A stretch of DNA of 64,000 nucleotides from Candidatus Vicinibacter affinis (GTDB lineage: Bacteria; Bacteroidota; Bacteroidia; Chitinophagales; Saprospiraceae), in NCBI GenBank assembly GCA_016714365.1, contig JADJNH010000005.1, positions 372,001 to 436,000 of the forward strand, read 5' to 3'. Both the position numbers and the translations under genes were made by a program. Numbering within the stretch: position 1 is the stretch's first letter; each line of letters begins with the position of its first letter. Shown in pieces: positions 60,501 through 64,000 of this stretch. The notes under the pieces are model-generated. The model was not told the DNA's origin, did not search any database, and worked only from the letters and a program-made list of their open reading frames with translations.

Positions 60501-63500
60501 TGTGGTGAATGATGTAACTGCTCCATCTGTTGTTTGTCCTGCGCCGGTTAATGTTCAGTGTGCAAGTGCTGTGCCACCTGTAAACACAAGTAGTGTAATC
60601 ACCGCTGATCATTGTGGAAATGTTGGGCTTGTTGTTACCCATGTAGGGGATGTAATTACCAACCGAACCTGTGTTAACAGATTTACTATAACAAGGACAT
60701 ACAGATCAACTGATGCATGTGGTAATTCTGGAACCTGTACTCAAATCATAACTGTATTTGATAATACAGTTCCTTTAGTCGTGTGCAGAAATATTACCGT
60801 CCTTTTGGATGAGACAGGCAATGCAGTAATAACTCCTTCACAGATTACTCAAAGCATATCGGATAATTGTACTCCAACGAGTTCACTTGTTGTAACTGCA
60901 AGTAGGACAGCATTTACTTGCGCCAACATTGGACCTAATAATGTGACCTTATCAACCACTGATGAGTGTGGAAATGTTGGCACCTGCTTGGCAGTAGTTA
61001 CGGTGGCAGATAATTTACCTCCAATGATTATGGGTTGTCCTACGAAATCACCTGTTACCATCAACCTTGGTCCAGGGGAGTGTGAAGCCAGTTGGGATGC
61101 ACCGCCATTTATGGCTATGGACAACTGTCCTGCAGGCGCATACTTTGGCAACCGAAATACGACTACTGTATGTTTACCACCGGCATCTTACTGGTCTATT
61201 ACCGGAGGAGCTGCCAGTTGGGGAGTGATGTTTGACTTAGTAAACACCTCAGGAAGTTTATTGAATTTACAATTGTTGGGTGAGCGAGCTTTTGCGAACG
61301 TACCCCACAACATATATTATACTAGGAATCCTGGTGGGCATGCGCCGGTAGTGGCTACGCCGAATGCGTGGACGCTGTGTGCGACACGTACACCACAGTT
61401 TGGAGCGCAGTTTACCACCAGGATAGACAGTTTTGGATTATTGACTGGATCAAGAACAGATACGCTGAAACGTTGTGCACCGATTCAAACGGAGACTACG
61501 GTCTTAGGCTGCTTGACGATGGCACCAGGAGAAACCAGAGGAATCTATATCCATGCACCGGGCACAGGCGGCACAAACGCATCTTTGTTCAGTGGCTGTG
61601 CGGCTAGGCCAATGGGAGATGCAAACATCAATACACCTATAAACGGAGCGACGTATACTGGAGGACAGTTTGCAGCGCCATTTATCAACAGCTCATTTGG
61701 ATTTGGAGGAGCCAACTGGATGGGTGTTATTGGATACAATTTGGCGAATTCAAATCGGGTGCCATTGGTACAGACCTGTGGAGCGCCATATGGACCGGGA
61801 TGTTTTTTCCCTATAGGTTGTACGAAACTATGTTACCGAGCGACAGATGCATCGGGTAATGTAGCAACATGTGAATTTGAGGTATGTGTGAATAAATACG
61901 CAAATCCAACCAGAGCATTGGCATGTAATGATGACATCCAGATCAGTCTGGACGATAGCTGCAAAGCTACAATCTACCCTGATATGGTATTGGAAGGAGG
62001 TCCATATTCATGTTATGACGATTATATAGTAGAGGTAAGAGACTGGAAGGGAGGACCACTGATTGACCGTGAGCCTAACAGACGCGGGGTACAAATCAAT
62101 GGAAATGACATAGGAAGAGAGTTAAAAATAACGATCATAGATCCAGTTACCGGCAACAGCTGTTGGGGCCATGGAAGAGTAGAAGATAAACTCGCTCCGA
62201 AGATTTCTTGTCCGCTTACCAATGATGTATCATGTGGAACAAATACTAATCCTGGGGGACCACTTGGATTACCAACTGTCGAAGAAAATTGTGGTGGATA
62301 TAGTTTGACATACAGGGATTTGACAACTTACGGTAGTTGCGGTGCTGGATTCTCAAGCATCATTCAGCGTACCTGGATTGCAATTGATGGTTCAGGAAAC
62401 AGATCAGAATGCATTCAAAGTATCCGGATTAGACTCGGAGATTTATTTGAAGTAACAGTTCCATCGAACTATGACAATTTGGATCAGCCTGCGTTGGAAT
62501 GTGATGAGAAGATAGACAGGAATAAGAATGTAACCCCACACATGGCGGATTTCCCTGAGTGCGTGGATGGCTATATATTAGACTCTGCGTTCTGGTTAGC
62601 CAATCCTAATGCACCTGACCAATATCCAAACAGGAGGTTGCCGAGAGTGTTGGGCTGGAATTGTATAGACGATGTGAATGATCCACACTTTGGACATCCA
62701 AGTCCTGATCCGGTGTATTATCCACAACACAGACAATGGTCACCGAACAATCCATTGTGCTGGGGTCCTGACCGCCACATCATGTGGGTAGGAACGGGAA
62801 GACCTGGAGGAGCGGAGTGTTCAAACCTTACGGTAACATACAAGGACATCGTATTTGACCTGGCGACGCCGGGATGTGATGCAGGTCCGATCGGTTGCTA
62901 CAAAGTATTGAGACAGTGGACAGTGATGGATTGGTGTACAAGCCAGTTGGGTGGTCATAATCAAATCATCAAGGTGATAGACGATGAAGGTCCACAGGTG
63001 TTGTATCCGGATAGTGCACGAGTGAACATGGAGAGCTGGACATGTACGGGAAGATGGGAGGTGCCTGCGCCATGGATATTGGACAATTGTTCAAATGAAG
63101 TACACTACACAGTGGAAGTGGACAATGGATCGGTATTAGGAGATGAGACAGCAGGATTTGTGGTATTGGATATGCCTGAGGGAATATACAATGGCTATAT
63201 AGTAGCGACGGATTGCTGTGGCAACATTACGAAGAAGCGAATAGTATTGAATGTAATAGACCGAGTACCACCGCAGGCAGTATGTAGAACAGCTACAGTA
63301 GTGAGTCTGAGTGGAAATCAGAGTCCATTGACGAATTATGCGAGATTGCATGCAGAGGATCTGGATGAAGGAAGTTTTGACAATTGTCAGCCGCATGTTT
63401 ACTTCAAGGTGATCAGAATGGCAGAATTACTGGGAACGAATAATGGAAGTAATTCAAACAATGTGGTAGCATGTCAGGGACGCAATGGAGATGACAACAG

Positions 63501-64000
63501 CATATTGGCAGGAAACCAGATCTATTTTGATGATTATACAGATTTCTGCTGTGCGGATGTAGGTACGAAGGTGATGGTCGTGTTGCGAGTGTTTGATGTA
63601 GATCCGGGAGCAGGACCTGTGACGCCGATCCGAATGACGAGTACCAGCAGTGTGTTGAACGGAAGGTTCAGCGACTGTATGGTAGAAGTAGAAGTACAAA
63701 ACAAGGCAGTGCCTACGGTAATCGCACCACCGAACATCGTGGTGAGCTGTTGGTTCTGGTTTGATGTAACGAAGTTGACGAATCCGAATGATGCGACCTT
63801 TGGTAAAGTAGTAACGAGCTTAACAGACAGAAGGAAAGTGGTGACCAAGGATTTGGTATGCTACAAATTCTGTGAGCGCAATGATTATACAGGTTACCCT
63901 GGATATGTACAGACGAATGCACAACCGAAACCTGCACCGAACCAGGCGTGTGAATACTATTATCAGTATTTTGATACGGCGCATTGGGACAGGAAGTATG
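57538..64000 (+). CDS. Giant secreted M36 (fungalysin) metalloprotease, 3' end beyond window
   Basis: Open for 2154 codons with no stop. The signal peptide ends about residue 36 (LFAQ). A propeptide-type FTP/PepSY region (about 40-230) precedes the M36 catalytic domain, with HEYGH at 448-452 and the third zinc ligand Glu476 in GEGWSDW. Residues about 662-907 are an extreme Gly-rich domain resembling the ALK-type glycine-rich region. From about 915 there are HYR-like repeats of the pattern TDxCGN...C...V.D...P...CP (about 950-1180), then Cys-rich modules with further CGN motifs to the window end. Saprospiraceae secrete many such proteins, usually with a C-terminal T9SS domain, which would lie outside this window. 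Base composition changes near 61.3 kb. Confidence 0.93.
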   Translation, partial: MNGNCTFKLRSVKNTKFLLVFTLLFTNFYYLFAQSPQEKVTSYLKNTSAYYGLKSGDMSDFEITSHHVSSVSGIQHIYFTQRYAGISIFTTESSAHFQNTGSLFTANNLFISDLKESIQGDGTPDLTPVQAIEKVSAELGYQQLGNLFVMQYLGGKEQKSIIARGQISIEDIPVKLKYFPFRTRSTVSNSTVKDNIVLAWEMYIYEPNQLNYWHILADATTGKILFKNNLVVNCGFGDAHHSEHCNIELHEEKSNKYSVPAFPTPAMVGGYRVYAMPIESPGHGGRTLVLNPDNALASPFGWHDTNGAAGPEFTITRGNNTHSYEDGNNPGFSPDGGGGLTFDYPINTVYTMGVDESEPAAITNLFYWTNIIHDVIYQYGFTEAAGNFQVNNYGRGGTGNDDVMAEAQDGSGTCNANFATPIEGNRPRMQMYVCGNRDGDLDNAVIIHEYGHGISIRLTGGPFNSSCLNNQEQPGEGWSDWYGLMLTMRTGDAGPNSRGIGTWLFGQPPTGPGIRQYPYSTNLAVNPHTYDNIKTAAVPHGVGSVWCAMLWEVTWDLIAQYGFDPNFYTGNGGNNRALKLVTEALKLQPCSPGFVDARNAILKADTVLYNAQNACLIWKAFAKRGLGYSALQASSGSRSDGTQAFDIPPACMAQAPQTVCFDFTGGMQTWIVPAGVTSVTIEANGAEGATAPSSINVCGGSPDRGGRGGLATGTLAVTPGETLNIFVGQKGFNGPGNAFNGGGSGCNDPSTCSGGGGASDVRKGGSGLANRVIVAGGGGGAEFSCGNQGGGAGGGLVGSNGLGGDCSVGDATGGTQSAGGIGGIGANCGWPNGGGQNGTLGQGGNSSLVAGSSLHSGAGGGGYYGGGAGSVDAHGGGGSSYIGGVTGGNTTPGVNLGNGRVCITFGATNGTGPSITCPANVTVGCAIDIPAVNIGAPRVSNGTCQGTLVVTHRKDSITDQTCPNRYNVHRIYRVTDPCGNFAECIQLIVVNDVTAPSVVCPAPVNVQCASAVPPVNTSSVITADHCGNVGLVVTHVGDVITNRTCVNRFTITRTYRSTDACGNSGTCTQIITVFDNTVPLVVCRNITVLLDETGNAVITPSQITQSISDNCTPTSSLVVTASRTAFTCANIGPNNVTLSTTDECGNVGTCLAVVTVADNLPPMIMGCPTKSPVTINLGPGECEASWDAPPFMAMDNCPAGAYFGNRNTTTVCLPPASYWSITGGAASWGVMFDLVNTSGSLLNLQLLGERAFANVPHNIYYTRNPGGHAPVVATPNAWTLCATRTPQFGAQFTTRIDSFGLLTGSRTDTLKRCAPIQTETTVLGCLTMAPGETRGIYIHAPGTGGTNASLFSGCAARPMGDANINTPINGATYTGGQFAAPFINSSFGFGGANWMGVIGYNLANSNRVPLVQTCGAPYGPGCFFPIGCTKLCYRATDASGNVATCEFEVCVNKYANPTRALACNDDIQISLDDSCKATIYPDMVLEGGPYSCYDDYIVEVRDWKGGPLIDREPNRRGVQINGNDIGRELKITIIDPVTGNSCWGHGRVEDKLAPKISCPLTNDVSCGTNTNPGGPLGLPTVEENCGGYSLTYRDLTTYGSCGAGFSSIIQRTWIAIDGSGNRSECIQSIRIRLGDLFEVTVPSNYDNLDQPALECDEKIDRNKNVTPHMADFPECVDGYILDSAFWLANPNAPDQYPNRRLPRVLGWNCIDDVNDPHFGHPSPDPVYYPQHRQWSPNNPLCWGPDRHIMWVGTGRPGGAECSNLTVTYKDIVFDLATPGCDAGPIGCYKVLRQWTVMDWCTSQLGGHNQIIKVIDDEGPQVLYPDSARVNMESWTCTGRWEVPAPWILDNCSNEVHYTVEVDNGSVLGDETAGFVVLDMPEGIYNGYIVATDCCGNITKKRIVLNVIDRVPPQAVCRTATVVSLSGNQSPLTNYARLHAEDLDEGSFDNCQPHVYFKVIRMAELLGTNNGSNSNNVVACQGRNGDDNSILAGNQIYFDDYTDFCCADVGTKVMVVLRVFDVDPGAGPVTPIRMTSTSSVLNGRFSDCMVEVEVQNKAVPTVIAPPNIVVSCWFWFDVTKLTNPNDATFGKVVTSLTDRRKVVTKDLVCYKFCERNDYTGYPGYVQTNAQPKPAPNQACEYYYQYFDTAHWDRKY

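Noticed and set aside
58606..63937. Numerous minus-strand and alternate-frame ORFs inside the giant gene
   Set aside because: They are shadows caused by Gly-rich and GC-richer codons in a clearly coding plus-strand frame with recognisable domains.
1..64000. CRISPR arrays, transposases, phage genes, toxin-antitoxin or defence islands
   Set aside because: No regularly spaced repeats, DDE or tyrosine recombinase motifs, or known defence domains were seen in any translated frame.

Overview
This 64 kb window is AT-rich chromosomal DNA from a member of the Bacteroidota, most likely a Saprospiraceae-type organism (family placement is inference). The evidence is a set of lineage-typical genes (DUF2480, DUF4294, tandem OmpH/Skp chaperones, a zinc-less L32), a type IX secretion sorting domain on a secreted M28 peptidase, a mevalonate-pathway gene, and a giant secreted M36 metalloprotease with glycine-rich and HYR-like Cys-rich repeats. 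Several upstream regions carry the Bacteroidota promoter box TAnnTTTG. No phage, IS element, CRISPR array, toxin-antitoxin or defence locus was recognised.

Layout. 0-8 kb: the start of fumarylacetoacetase, radA, scpB with DUF2480, two Skp-like chaperones with murI, and a convergent pair of an M1-type metallopeptidase and a membrane protein. 8-16 kb (minus strand): tryptophanase, an AI-2E family permease, a T9SS-exported M28 peptidase, and a cold-adaptation-like pair of DEAD-box helicase and RRM protein. 16-22 kb: a TMTC-like membrane protein, dprA and a lipoprotein alkaline phosphatase, then a 0.9 kb empty stretch. 22-28.6 kb: a tight phenylacetate cluster paaE-A-B-C-D-H-I-J behind a well-formed promoter that lies almost on the start codon. 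28.7-33 kb: two secreted proteins (a LolA/MucB-like fold and a 1019-residue BNR/sortilin-like propeller protein) and tRNA-Leu(CAA).

33-38 kb (minus strand): rmuC, an FAH-family hydrolase, trpS, ridA, and yceD-rpmF. The divergent gap after yceD holds an undescribed nested inverted-repeat element. 38-41.6 kb: a PASTA protein, then rhodanese, DUF4294, mvaD and a secreted rhodanese. 41.7-50.5 kb: PEP synthase, a TSUP permease, an atypical SDR lacking the YxxxK motif, a DoxX/DUF417 protein, a GH20 hexosaminidase and a small TPR-like membrane protein. 50.7-57.2 kb: panC-panD-flippase, NIF3 with a zinc-ribbon protein, a pterin dehydratase with a small unknown, and a polysaccharide flippase. 57.5-64 kb: the giant M36 protease, still open at the window edge.

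How the genes fit together: the picture is a heterotrophic polymer and amino-acid degrader. It exports peptidases and a hexosaminidase, breaks down aromatic amino acids (tryptophanase, fumarylacetoacetase, phenylacetyl-CoA epoxidation and beta-oxidation), and runs gluconeogenesis through PEP synthase. The best candidates for something undescribed are the structured element at 37.9-38.06 kb and the internal composition switch in the giant protease gene. Both are sequence observations, not demonstrated functions.
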